Source of the DNA: an uncultured Hyphomicrobiales bacterium
Lineage (GTDB): Bacteria; Pseudomonadota; Alphaproteobacteria; Rhizobiales; Beijerinckiaceae
Direction: 5' to 3'
NCBI GenBank assembly: GCA_903931945.1
Contig: CAIZEI010000182.1
Span: 16,758 to 80,757, forward strand
Length of the DNA: 64,000 nt
Position 1 is the first letter of the stretch; the number at the start of each line of letters is the position of its first letter. The notes beneath the pieces were generated by a model. That model had not been told where the DNA came from. It saw only the letters and a list, made by a program, of their open reading frames with translations, and did not search any database. This document shows, piece by piece, positions 53,824 to 62,541 of this stretch. The translations under genes were made by a program, and so were the position numbers.

Positions 53824-54870
53824 ATGAAAACGATGGCGCGCCATATTTGCATGCTCGCTTTCGCGACGTCGTGGTTTGGCGGAGCAATGCCGGGCAGCGC
53901 GCAATCGGTTGAAGACTTTTATCGCGGCAAACAGATGACGTTGCTCGTCGGCAGCGGCGCCGGCGGCGGCTACGACGCCTACGCGCGGGTTTTTGCGAGG
54001 TTCGCCAGCGCGCATATTCCCGGCGCGCCATCGATTGTTGTGAAAGATGTGCCTGCCGCCGGAGGCATGGCCGCCGCGAATATGCTCTATTCCAATGTCG
54101 ATCATGAGGGCCTGACGATCGCAGCGCAAACCAACGGGATTGCGATGGACCCGCTGTTCGGAAATACGGCTGCGCATTTCGATGCGCGCAAATTCAATTG
54201 GCTCGGCTCCATCGGCAAGCTGCAAAATATTTGCATGAGCTGGCATACGAGCAAAGTGGCGACGATCGACGACGCGCGTAAAACTGTCGTGACTGTCGCC
54301 GGCGCCGGCGCAACGTCGAATTCCGTCATTGTGCCGAAAATTCTCAACGCGCTCATCGGCACGAAGTTCAAGGTCATCGCTGGGTACGACCCCGGCCAGG
54401 GCGATGCGATTGCGGTCGAAAATGGGGAGGTCGATGGCGTCTGTGGATTGGGATGGTCGACGATCAAGGCGTCGCGCGCAAGCTGGCTTGAACCCGGCAA
54501 GATTCATGTGCTCGTGCAGATGGCGCTCGAGAAATTGCCCGATCTGCCGGACGTGCCGGGCGCGCTGGACCTTGTCAGCGACCCTCAGGCCAAGCGCGTT
54601 CTTGAATTGATTCTGAACCGGCAGGAAATGGGCCGTCCCTATGCGGCGCCGCCGGGCGTGCCAGCCGCGCGCGTTGCGGCATTGCGGCGCGCTTTTGACG
54701 CTACGATGCAGGACCCCGAGTTCCTGGCGGAAGCCGCCAGAACGAGTCTCGATATCGATCCGCTGACCGGCGAGCAGATCGATCGGTTGCTTGAGCGTTC
54801 CTATACCGCGCCCAACGACATTGTTATGCGGGCCGCGGAGTTGGTGACCCCTGAAGGCGCCGGAAAATAG
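53824..54870 (+). CDS. Tripartite tricarboxylate transporter substrate-binding protein (TctC-like)
   Basis: A 348-residue exported binding protein of the TctC (Bug) family, capturing carboxylates for a TctAB membrane pair. The signal peptide ends near MPGSAQS. FYRGKQMTLLVGSGAGGGYDAYAR is the family start (in two parts), followed by SIVVKDVPAAGGMAAANMLY. The C-terminal lobe includes DPEFLAEAARTSLDIDPLTG. GGAG precedes ATG 53824. tctA and tctB are not in the window. The neighbouring isomerase-like enzyme and a broken dehydrogenase suggest a decayed or minimal catabolic operon. Confidence 0.92.
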   Translation: MKTMARHICMLAFATSWFGGAMPGSAQSVEDFYRGKQMTLLVGSGAGGGYDAYARVFARFASAHIPGAPSIVVKDVPAAGGMAAANMLYSNVDHEGLTIAAQTNGIAMDPLFGNTAAHFDARKFNWLGSIGKLQNICMSWHTSKVATIDDARKTVVTVAGAGATSNSVIVPKILNALIGTKFKVIAGYDPGQGDAIAVENGEVDGVCGLGWSTIKASRASWLEPGKIHVLVQMALEKLPDLPDVPGALDLVSDPQAKRVLELILNRQEMGRPYAAPPGVPAARVAALRRAFDATMQDPEFLAEAARTSLDIDPLTGEQIDRLLERSYTAPNDIVMRAAELVTPEGAGK

Positions 54871-55110
54871 TCGGATTGGGCGCCGATGGATTCGCCATTG
54901 CGGGCGCCCGGAGACAAGGTTTTGCTGTCGCCGCATTCCGCCTCGAATAACAATGACGGTAAATTGCGGCCCGGTATGGAATGGGCGGTGCGGTCAGTTC
55001 TGACAGCGCTGCGCGGCTGCGTTCCCGACAATGTCTACAACAAGGAGGCAATTGCGCGTTGGAAGGAGCGTTTTGGAGGCGCCAGCGCGATTGATCGATC
55101 GGGCGGATAG
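54871..55110 (+). pseudogene. C-terminal fragment of a D-2-hydroxyacid (phosphoglycerate-type) dehydrogenase
   Basis: Directly behind the TctC stop, in the same frame, comes DWAPMDSPLRAPGDK followed by VLLSPHSASNNNDGKLRPG and VLTALRGCVPDNVYNKEAI. This is the tail of a hydroxyacid dehydrogenase: the PL/LSPHSA segment holds the catalytic His and is followed by the last helix and the P-x-N-V-x-N closing motif. The first about 250 residues, including the Rossmann fold, are missing, so it cannot be active. A 74-residue product could start at ATG 54886. It is best explained by an internal deletion that joined tctC to the dehydrogenase end. Confidence 0.7.
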
Positions 55111-55241
55111 GGCCTCGATCGTTTCCTTGCGTTCCGTCGCCGGATGCCTTTCCAGGCGCTGGATAACGGACCATTAACCATGACGGGCGATAGTTGGCTG
55201 AATTTATTTTGCCCATCTGCGGCTTTTGCCGAGGATTTGCC

Positions 55242-55889
55242 ATGGATTCCGCTTCAGCCCTGATTCCGCCCGTGCGCAGGATATCCTCGGATTCAACGAT
55301 GCGAGACATTGACACTGCTTTTTCGTCGGTCTTGCGGTCACAGCCGATGATGGTGATCGATGCAGTTGCAATTTCTGAATCTCCTCAGGCAAGGACGTCA
55401 CGCGCTTCGGCGCGTCTCCCGCAACAAATTGTCGGCGACCTTCAGGCGCGACGGGGTTTTGGAGGCGTTGCGCTCACGGCTGCAATTTTGCTGGGGTTTG
55501 GCGGTGGCGCCGCCGGCATGAATTTCCTTTTTGACCGCATGACTGAAACGCAGGCGCTCGCTGACGCCAACGATCGTTTGCGCGCGCGCGTATCGGCGCT
55601 TGAAAGCGCCCACGCCAGGGCGACCGCCAACGATGCGCTGGCAAGCGTGCAGACACGCCTTGAAAATCTCAAGGCCGCCGCCGTTGAGAAAAGCGCCGAG
55701 CTCGCCGCGCGCCTCGACAAGCTCGATCAGGTCGTCGGGACTCGATATCAGACGCTTGATAAGCCCAATGTGAGCCGCGATATCACAGCCACGATCCATA
55801 CCTTGCCCGTTCCGCCACTGTCGCAAGTCATCGGCGGAACGAATACAGCGAAGGCGGTCGAAAAGATTCGCATGCAACGCGGCGGATGA
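55242..55889 (+). CDS. Hypothetical single-pass membrane protein with coiled coil
   Basis: A 215-residue protein I do not recognise. ATG 55242 follows GAGGA at suitable spacing; an earlier in-frame start is possible. The N-terminal about 80 residues are polar. One membrane helix lies at about residues 85-105 (FGGVALTAAILLGFGGGAAGMNFL). A periplasmic or cytoplasmic coiled coil follows (residues about 115-170, RLRARVSALESAHARATAND, LENLKAAAVEKSAELAARLDKLDQV), then a short Pro-rich tail. The architecture suggests a scaffold or anchoring protein. It precedes aroA by about 95 bp. Confidence 0.65.
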   Translation: MDSASALIPPVRRISSDSTMRDIDTAFSSVLRSQPMMVIDAVAISESPQARTSRASARLPQQIVGDLQARRGFGGVALTAAILLGFGGGAAGMNFLFDRMTETQALADANDRLRARVSALESAHARATANDALASVQTRLENLKAAAVEKSAELAARLDKLDQVVGTRYQTLDKPNVSRDITATIHTLPVPPLSQVIGGTNTAKAVEKIRMQRGG

Positions 55890-55983
55890 GGACGGGACAT
55901 TTCGGGCTGCGGGGAGTCGACAGGTTGCATCGGAGGAGGGTATTGCAATGCGCCTCGCTCACCTGTTCTGAAAAGCCGCGCTT

Positions 55984-57246
55984 GTGAAATCCTTCGCACG
56001 AGAATTGACGATCCAGCCGCCGGCAACGCCGTTGCGCGGTCGGGTGACGCCGCCGGGATCGAAATCGATCACAAATCGCGCCTTGCTGCTCGCGGCGCTG
56101 GCAAATGGGGCGAGCCGGCTGTCCGGCGCGTTGAAAAGCGACGATACCCGTTATATGGCCGAAGCCTTGCGCGGCATGGGCGTGCGCATTGACGAGCCAG
56201 ACGAAACGACCTTTGGCGTTGTGGGCTCGGGCGCCCTGCAAGCGCCTCAAAAATCTCTGTTTTTAGGCAATGCAGGGACTGCGACACGATTTTTGACGGC
56301 GGCGGCGGCCTCGGTCGATGGGCATGTGACCATCGATGGCGATGCGCATATGCGAAAACGACCGATTGCTCCATTGATTGCAGCGCTGCGTTCGCTTGGC
56401 GTCGACGCCGACGCGCCGACCGGTTGTCCGCCCGTGACCATTCGCGGGCGCGGCAATATTGGCGAGGGCAGGGTCGAAATCGATGGCGGGCTGTCCAGCC
56501 AGTACGTCTCGGCTCTTCTGATGGTCGCCCCGCTCGGGCGCGGGCCTGTTGAGGTCGCGCTGAAAGGCGGCGACATTGGCGCGCGCGGCTATGTCGATCT
56601 GACGCTTGCGGTGATGAACGCCTTTGGCGCGGACGTCGAACAGGCGAATGCCTCGCTCTGGCGCATCGCGCCCACGGGCTATCGGGCCATTGACTATCGT
56701 ATCGAACCCGACGCTTCGGCGGCGACCTATCTTTGGGCGGCCGAGGTCCTGACCGGGGGCGCAATTGATCTTGGCGTTGCGCCATCCGCCTTCACCCAGC
56801 CCGATGCCCAGGCCTACGCCGTGATCCAATCTTTCCCGCATATGCCGTCTGTGATCGAAGGGTCACAAATGCAGGACGCTGTGCCGACGCTTGCGGTGTT
56901 GGCGGCTTTCAATCGGACGCCGGTGCGCTTTACCGGCATCGCCAATCTGCGTGTCAAGGAATGCGATCGCATCAGGGCTCTCGCCACGGAATTGTCGCGT
57001 ATCCGGCCGGGGCTCGGGCGCGAGGACGGCGATGATCTCATCGTGGCGTCAGATCCCGCGCTGGCGGGACTGGCGTTGCCGGCGCGAATCGAGACCTATC
57101 ACGATCATCGCATTGCCATGAGTTTCGCGCTGGCGGCTCTGAAAATTCACGGGATTGCGATTCTCGATCCCGGTTGCGCCGCAAAGACCTATCCTGGCTA
57201 CTGGGATGATCTGAAATCGCTTGGCGTAGCGATGGATGAGGTTTGA
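55984..57246 (+). CDS. aroA: 3-Phosphoshikimate 1-carboxyvinyltransferase (EPSP synthase)
   Basis: A 420-residue enzyme adding enolpyruvyl from PEP to shikimate-3-phosphate in aromatic amino-acid synthesis. PGSKSITNRALLLAALANG and GNAGTATRFLTAAAA are the two signature regions (in place of the E. coli MRPL, this has TRFL). SSQYVSALLM, VKECDRIRALATEL and DHRIAMSFALAAL follow. The start is GTG 55984 with a weak ribosome site. cmk and rpsA, usual neighbours in Rhizobiales, do not follow; the opgH gene is convergent 6 bp away. Confidence 0.95.
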   Translation: MKSFARELTIQPPATPLRGRVTPPGSKSITNRALLLAALANGASRLSGALKSDDTRYMAEALRGMGVRIDEPDETTFGVVGSGALQAPQKSLFLGNAGTATRFLTAAAASVDGHVTIDGDAHMRKRPIAPLIAALRSLGVDADAPTGCPPVTIRGRGNIGEGRVEIDGGLSSQYVSALLMVAPLGRGPVEVALKGGDIGARGYVDLTLAVMNAFGADVEQANASLWRIAPTGYRAIDYRIEPDASAATYLWAAEVLTGGAIDLGVAPSAFTQPDAQAYAVIQSFPHMPSVIEGSQMQDAVPTLAVLAAFNRTPVRFTGIANLRVKECDRIRALATELSRIRPGLGREDGDDLIVASDPALAGLALPARIETYHDHRIAMSFALAALKIHGIAILDPGCAAKTYPGYWDDLKSLGVAMDEV

Positions 57247-57252
57247 TATCCG

Positions 57253-59427
57253 CTAATCCGTCGCCGCCTTCGCGGGCAAGCGCGCCAGCATATCCAGCAA
57301 AGCCCGATCCTGCAGTACGATATTTTTTTCCCTCGGGCGCAGCCAGCGGCTGGCTTCGTCAAGCGTGACGGCGTCATTGAGCTTGGCTTCGGCAACCGCC
57401 CGGTCTGGATCGATCAGGCCGCGCACATGGGGGGCGGCGTGGCCCAATTGGCCTATGTGCCAGTCGCGAAACACAGGGTCGCCATGGATGCTTGAAAACC
57501 CATCCTCCTCGTCATGGTCCTCGCTCGCAAGTCGAGCGCCGAGCGCATTCGCGCGCGTAGCTATGGCCGGCGGCCTTGTTTCCTCCGGCGTGCACAGCAG
57601 CCCCCAGCGTTTCAGGAGCAGACCCACCGTTAGCATGCCGCTCCAGCTTGAAAGCGGAATCGCCAGGACAAGGCCTGCAATGGTCGGGGACATCCAGGCG
57701 GCCAACGAGGGCGAAATCAGGAAGCCCGCGATCAGCGTGACAATTCCAAGCGCCATATGCGAGCGATGGCGGCGAATGATTGCCTTGAGTGGAATGGAGC
57801 CATCGTCGCGTCTCTGAGGGTTCCAGCCCGTGTCGCGTCCCGAAAGTATTTGCACCACCGACCCGGTCTGGATCAGCATCATGATGGGCGCATAGAGCGA
57901 TGACATGACGATTTCAACGAATGTCGAGGCGATCAATCCGATGGCGCCGCCGGAGTCCCGTCGTGTCGAAGAATCCTTGATTGCGACAATGAGCCCCATG
58001 AATTTGGGCGCCAGCAAGACCGCCATGGTGACGCCAAAAAGGTCCAGCGCGCGTTCCGCGTCGAAGCGGGGCCAGGCGGGAAACAGCCTGAATTCATCGG
58101 TGAAATATTCCGGTCTTATATAGGCGGATTGCAGGACGAGCACGATGCCGACGACGAGTTGCGCCATCCACAGCGGCGAAGCCAGGTATCCCATGATGCC
58201 GGTTGCGAAATGCTGGCGCGTCGGCAGTTTGAGTCCTTTGGCGGGGAGGATACGGATATGTTGCAGGTTGCCCTGGCACCAGCGCCGGTCGCGCGCCGCC
58301 AGATCGATCAGCGAAGGGGGGCTTTCTTCAAAACTTCCGCCGAGCGTCGGCAGCATATAGACCGCGTAGCCGGCCCGGCGCATCAGCGCCGCTTCAACGA
58401 AATCGTGGCTGAGTACATGCCCGCCCAAAGGAGGCCTGCCGCGCAGTATGGGCATGCCACAATGCGCGGCAAACGCGCGCGTGCGGATAATGGCGTTGTG
58501 GCCCCAGTAATTGCCATCGCGACCGGACCATAACGCGAGGCCGGAAGCGATGATGGGCCCGTGAATGCGCGCGGCAAATTGCTGGAGCCGGGCGAACATG
58601 GTGTTGCGGTTGATGATCAGCGGCAATGACTGGATTATCCCCGCGTCCGGGTCGGCCTCCATTGCATTGGCGAGCGACACGATCGCGCGCCCGGTCATCA
58701 GACTGTCGGCGTCAAGCACCAGCATGTGATCGTATTCGCCACCCCAGCGGGTCACGAAATCGGCAATATTGCCCGCCTTGCGGCTCGTGTTCTTTGGACG
58801 GCGCCGGTAATAGACGCGCGCGCCAGGACCCAGTCTTGCGCGCATGGCGAGAAACGCGCGCTCTTCGGCGATCCAGATATCTGGATTGGTCGTGTCCGCA
58901 AGCAGGAACCAGTCGAAAGCCGCGCCACAGCCGGTTGCTTCCACCTCTTCATAGATCGCCTGCATAGCGCCAAAAACACGCGACGGCGTCTCATTGTAAA
59001 TTGGCATAACGACGGCGGTGCGCGCCTGCGGGGTCGCCGGGGGGGCGTCAGGCTTTGGCGTCGTTCGCAATATCAACCAGACGAAGCCCACAATGGCGCT
59101 CATGAACGCCAGCGCAATCCACGAGAAGTTGATGACGAACAAAAACAGCAACGCCCATTTCAGCGTCGTGATCTGGCCGACGTTGACCACGCCATACATC
59201 TCATTGGCGCCATAGGCTGTGAGCGCCAGCCCGCCGAGGAAGACAACGCTGCGGGCCAGCCATGGTACGCGCCGCCGCGCTGGCCTGTGCGTATCTGCGG
59301 GATCGAACCGGCTGAGGGACTGGGTTGGCATGGCCAGCGGGGATTCAGGCGGCATCGCAGCAAGGCTGGCGATATCGACCGGCGACGCCGGTGATAGCGT
59401 TGCCATATCGGTCGCAGGGCCGGTCAT
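57253..59427 (-). CDS. opgH: Periplasmic glucan glucosyltransferase OpgH (MdoH)
   Basis: A 724-residue inner-membrane GT2 glucosyltransferase building the backbone of osmoregulated periplasmic glucans from UDP-glucose. About eight helices flank a cytoplasmic catalytic domain: VVMPIYNETPSRVFGAM, LVLDADSLMTG (D-x-D), LSHDFVEAALMRRAGY and DRRWCQGNLQHIRIL (the Q/R-x-x-R-W signature). ATG 59427 overlaps the opgG stop by 4 bp with AGGTGG upstream; a GTG 9 bp earlier is in frame. The chain lacks part of the E. coli N-terminal extension. Confidence 0.95.
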   Translation of the reverse strand: MTGPATDMATLSPASPVDIASLAAMPPESPLAMPTQSLSRFDPADTHRPARRRVPWLARSVVFLGGLALTAYGANEMYGVVNVGQITTLKWALLFLFVINFSWIALAFMSAIVGFVWLILRTTPKPDAPPATPQARTAVVMPIYNETPSRVFGAMQAIYEEVEATGCGAAFDWFLLADTTNPDIWIAEERAFLAMRARLGPGARVYYRRRPKNTSRKAGNIADFVTRWGGEYDHMLVLDADSLMTGRAIVSLANAMEADPDAGIIQSLPLIINRNTMFARLQQFAARIHGPIIASGLALWSGRDGNYWGHNAIIRTRAFAAHCGMPILRGRPPLGGHVLSHDFVEAALMRRAGYAVYMLPTLGGSFEESPPSLIDLAARDRRWCQGNLQHIRILPAKGLKLPTRQHFATGIMGYLASPLWMAQLVVGIVLVLQSAYIRPEYFTDEFRLFPAWPRFDAERALDLFGVTMAVLLAPKFMGLIVAIKDSSTRRDSGGAIGLIASTFVEIVMSSLYAPIMMLIQTGSVVQILSGRDTGWNPQRRDDGSIPLKAIIRRHRSHMALGIVTLIAGFLISPSLAAWMSPTIAGLVLAIPLSSWSGMLTVGLLLKRWGLLCTPEETRPPAIATRANALGARLASEDHDEEDGFSSIHGDPVFRDWHIGQLGHAAPHVRGLIDPDRAVAEAKLNDAVTLDEASRWLRPREKNIVLQDRALLDMLARLPAKAATD

Positions 59428-60965
59428 GGCGTCCACCTGTACAACCAGATTTCGCTCACCGGCTTGCCGCCGGACTCAAGGAACAGCCGCAATTCACAGA
59501 GTGTTTCAGCGCCGGGGTCAAGGTCGAACTGGACACGGTAGGTTTTGTCTCCGGCGTCGGCGAATTTGCGAACCGACACAATTGCGCCAGGGCTCGCTCC
59601 CAGATTGGGGATTGTGTCTCGCAGCGATGCCGCTCCTGAAATGCCTTCGCCTGCAAATTCGACAATAAAACGGCGGCGTTTGCCATTGGCGCCGCCACCG
59701 GGCGTTTTTCCGCCATATGAGCCCAGAACGAATGCTCCTGCCGGGCTTGCGGGCGGCGACCAGCACCAGAACTGCCGATAAGCGAAAGAAGTTTCTGAAC
59801 CCGCCGCCAATCCATCTTTCGGGCGCCAATAGGCGATCATATTCTGATTAACGTCAGAATCGGAGGGAACCTCGATCAGCGTCACGGCGCCCGGTCCCCA
59901 ATCTCCAATGGGCTCAGCCCACAGGGACGGGCGTCGTTCCCAATGGTTTTCATCATCGAGAAAGCGTTCGAAACTGCGGTCGCTTTGCAGGAAGCCAAAA
60001 CCGCGCGGATTGTCGTCGACAAAGGCGGAGGATTGCAATGTTTCCCTTTTGGAGACAGGGCGCCATAGCCATTCGCCGCGTCCGTTGAGAATTTGCAACC
60101 CGCGGGCGTCATGCACAGAGGGCCTGGCGTCGTCGACCCGGCGCCGGTCGAGCGGTCCAGCCAGGTAGGTCGCAGCCATCGGCGCAACGCCGATATTTTC
60201 AACTGCAACGCGCGCAAACAATGTGCATTCAGTATCGATGATGGTGGCGTCGCCCGCCCGTAGCGTAAACCGGTAGGCGCCGGTGACGCTTTCCGAATCG
60301 AGCAGCGCGTGCATGACGATGTCGCCTTGCGCCAGATTTGGTTGCTCGATCCAGACTTCGCGAAAAAGCGGAATTTCTTCGCCTTTGGTGTCGGCGACCT
60401 TCACCGCAAGCCCGCGCGCCTTCACGCCAAAGTCCATTCCATGAGCAACAGCCTGATAGAAACTGGCGCCGCGAAAGATTGCGACGGGTTCCGGCGAGCC
60501 CCCCGGCAGGTTCAACAGCAACCGGAAGCCGGAAAAGCCAATGTCCGGAAGATCGGCGGGCGGTTTGGATGCGCCAAAATCATAATCGGTAGCGTTATAG
60601 CCGAGCTTTCGCACAATGCCGTTTTCGACGACGTGCAGGCGCATCGGGGCGGCGTAGAGAAACCCGCGATGCAGAGGCTCGACCATAAAGCCCAATGGCT
60701 CGGCAGCCCATAGAAGTCCTTCCGGGCGACGCTGGATGGCGCTGTATTGATCCCGTGTCAGGTTGGCAAAGGCATCTGGAAGGTCAGCAGGCGGCGCCTT
60801 GAAGGGTTTGCCCGCCAGAGCGCGAGCGGCCTCCGTCACCACGCCGGGGTCGAACGGTTGCGGCGCAGCGGGCGAGGGCGTCTGCGCTTCCGCCACGCGC
60901 TGCGCGCTCGAAGCGCTCGCAAGCCCCCCTATCCCTAGCTTTAGCACATCGCGACGCTGCAACAT
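59424..60965 (-). CDS. opgG: Periplasmic glucan biosynthesis protein OpgG/OpgD (MdoG/MdoD)
   Basis: A 513-residue periplasmic protein needed for release and branching of osmoregulated periplasmic glucans. The N-terminus has a twin-arginine-type signal (MLQRRDVLKLGIGGLASA), like E. coli OpgD rather than OpgG. The glucan-binding domain begins FDPGVVTEAARALAGKPF. RPSLWAEPIGDWGPGAVTLIEVPSD is the conserved centre (here in parts), and the C-terminal Ig-like domain ends SEIWLYRWTP. opgG-opgH order with a 4-bp overlap shows coupling. ATG 60965 has no clear ribosome site. About 185 bp upstream contain the promoters for this and the divergent glmU gene. Confidence 0.93.
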   Translation of the reverse strand: MLQRRDVLKLGIGGLASASSAQRVAEAQTPSPAAPQPFDPGVVTEAARALAGKPFKAPPADLPDAFANLTRDQYSAIQRRPEGLLWAAEPLGFMVEPLHRGFLYAAPMRLHVVENGIVRKLGYNATDYDFGASKPPADLPDIGFSGFRLLLNLPGGSPEPVAIFRGASFYQAVAHGMDFGVKARGLAVKVADTKGEEIPLFREVWIEQPNLAQGDIVMHALLDSESVTGAYRFTLRAGDATIIDTECTLFARVAVENIGVAPMAATYLAGPLDRRRVDDARPSVHDARGLQILNGRGEWLWRPVSKRETLQSSAFVDDNPRGFGFLQSDRSFERFLDDENHWERRPSLWAEPIGDWGPGAVTLIEVPSDSDVNQNMIAYWRPKDGLAAGSETSFAYRQFWCWSPPASPAGAFVLGSYGGKTPGGGANGKRRRFIVEFAGEGISGAASLRDTIPNLGASPGAIVSVRKFADAGDKTYRVQFDLDPGAETLCELRLFLESGGKPVSEIWLYRWTP

Positions 60966-61150
60966 TTACATTTCGGCTGGACGGGGCGCGCGCCCGGATA
61001 TTCGGGCCCATTTCGGCTTCTGTATAGCGTGAATGGGGCGAATTGGGAGCGTCTATTGACGGCATGGCAAGAAATTTTACGCCATGCTAAGCCCCGCCGT
61101 CATAAGACCGCCCGGAACGGGATTTTCGACAACGCCGCCTGGAGCCAGAA

Positions 61151-62524
61151 ATGACCGCCCATCAGAAACAAACAGCAAAATCCGGGCTGGCGGTTGTGCT
61201 CGCCGCCGGGGAGGGCACGCGCATGAAATCGGGCCTGCCCAAGGTGCTGCATCAGGTTGCGGGCAGGTCGATGCTGGCCAATACGCTGGCCGCAGTAACC
61301 GGTTCCGGCATTGAAAGGATCGCGGTGGTGGTCGGGCCGGGGCGGGAGGATGTTGCGACCGAAGCCAGACGCGCAGCGCCAGGCGCGGCTGCCTTTGTGC
61401 AGCACGAGCGGCTTGGCACCGCCCATGCGGTTCTGGCGGCGCGCACGGCGCTCGAACAGGATTGCGACCATTTGATCGTGGTTTTTGCCGATACGCCACT
61501 CATAGAGCCCGCGACCTTTCGGGCCTTGCGCGCTGCGCTTGACGGCGGCGCCGCAGTGGCGGTCCTGGGATTTGAAGCGTCCAATCCCGCCGGCTACGGG
61601 CGGTTGCTGATCGAGGCCGGAGAACTTGTCGCGATCCGGGAGCACAAGGATGCGAGTGACGCCGAGCGCGCCGTTACGCTCTGCAACGCTGGCCTTATGG
61701 CGATCGACGGCGCCCGCGCGCTCGAAATTCTCGCGTCGGTCAAAGCCGATAATGCGCAGAAGGAGTTCTACCTCACCGACGTCGTGTCCATCGCGCGCGC
61801 AAAAGGTCTGCGCGCGGTTGTCGTGCGCGCGCCGGAGGAGGAAGTGATGGGCGTCAACGACCGCGTGCAACTCGCCGCCGCCGAAGCCATTGCGCAGCGG
61901 CGCCTGCGCGAAAAGGCCATGCGCGAGGGCGTCACCATGATTGCGCCGGAAACCGTTTTCCTGTGTCACGATACGAAAATCGGTCGGGATACGATTATTG
62001 AACCGAATGTGTTTTTTGGACCCGGCGTCAGCATCGGCGAGGGCGTCGTCGTCAAGGCGTTTTCGCATTTTGAAGGCGCGCGCATTGCGAACCAGTCGTC
62101 CGTTGGTCCCTTTGCCCGGCTGCGGCCCGGCGCCGATATCGAAACGGGCGTCAAGATTGGCAACTTTGTCGAAATCAAATCCGCGCGGATTGGCGCGGGT
62201 TCCGCCGTCAGCCATCTCAGCTATGTTGGCGACGCCAGCGTGGGCGTCAAAGCCAATATTGGCGCGGGGACAATCACCTGCAATTATGACGGCTTCGACA
62301 AAGCGCGCACCGAAATTGGCGATGGCGCTTTCATCGGCTCCAACTCGGCGCTTGTGGCGCCCGTCAGGGTTGGCGCCGGCGCCTATGTCGGTTCGGGCTC
62401 GGTCATTACAAAAGACGTTGAACCCAATGCTCTGGCGGTGGGGCGCGGGCGCCAGTTTGAGAAGGCGGGCTGGGCCAGCGCCTTTCGCAAAGCCCGCGAG
62501 GGCAAGGAAAAGAAGCGGGTATGA
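61151..62524 (+). CDS. glmU: Bifunctional GlmU: uridyltransferase/glucosamine-1-P acetyltransferase
   Basis: A 457-residue enzyme making UDP-GlcNAc from glucosamine-1-phosphate, acetyl-CoA and UTP for peptidoglycan and lipid A. The N-terminal pyrophosphorylase has LAAGEGTRMKSGLPKVLH, QHERLGTAHAVLAAR and VVFADTPLIEPATF. Residues about 250-450 are the left-handed beta helix: FGPGVSIGEGVVVKAFSHFE, VGPFARLRPGADIE, KIGNFVEIKSARIG and ANIGAGTITCNYDGFDK. GGAG precedes ATG 61151. The gene ends 17 bp from the convergent hemW. glmS, often adjacent, is outside the window. Confidence 0.96.
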   Translation: MTAHQKQTAKSGLAVVLAAGEGTRMKSGLPKVLHQVAGRSMLANTLAAVTGSGIERIAVVVGPGREDVATEARRAAPGAAAFVQHERLGTAHAVLAARTALEQDCDHLIVVFADTPLIEPATFRALRAALDGGAAVAVLGFEASNPAGYGRLLIEAGELVAIREHKDASDAERAVTLCNAGLMAIDGARALEILASVKADNAQKEFYLTDVVSIARAKGLRAVVVRAPEEEVMGVNDRVQLAAAEAIAQRRLREKAMREGVTMIAPETVFLCHDTKIGRDTIIEPNVFFGPGVSIGEGVVVKAFSHFEGARIANQSSVGPFARLRPGADIETGVKIGNFVEIKSARIGAGSAVSHLSYVGDASVGVKANIGAGTITCNYDGFDKARTEIGDGAFIGSNSALVAPVRVGAGAYVGSGSVITKDVEPNALAVGRGRQFEKAGWASAFRKAREGKEKKRV

Positions 62525-62541
62525 GTTGTCGCCCGGCGCCG

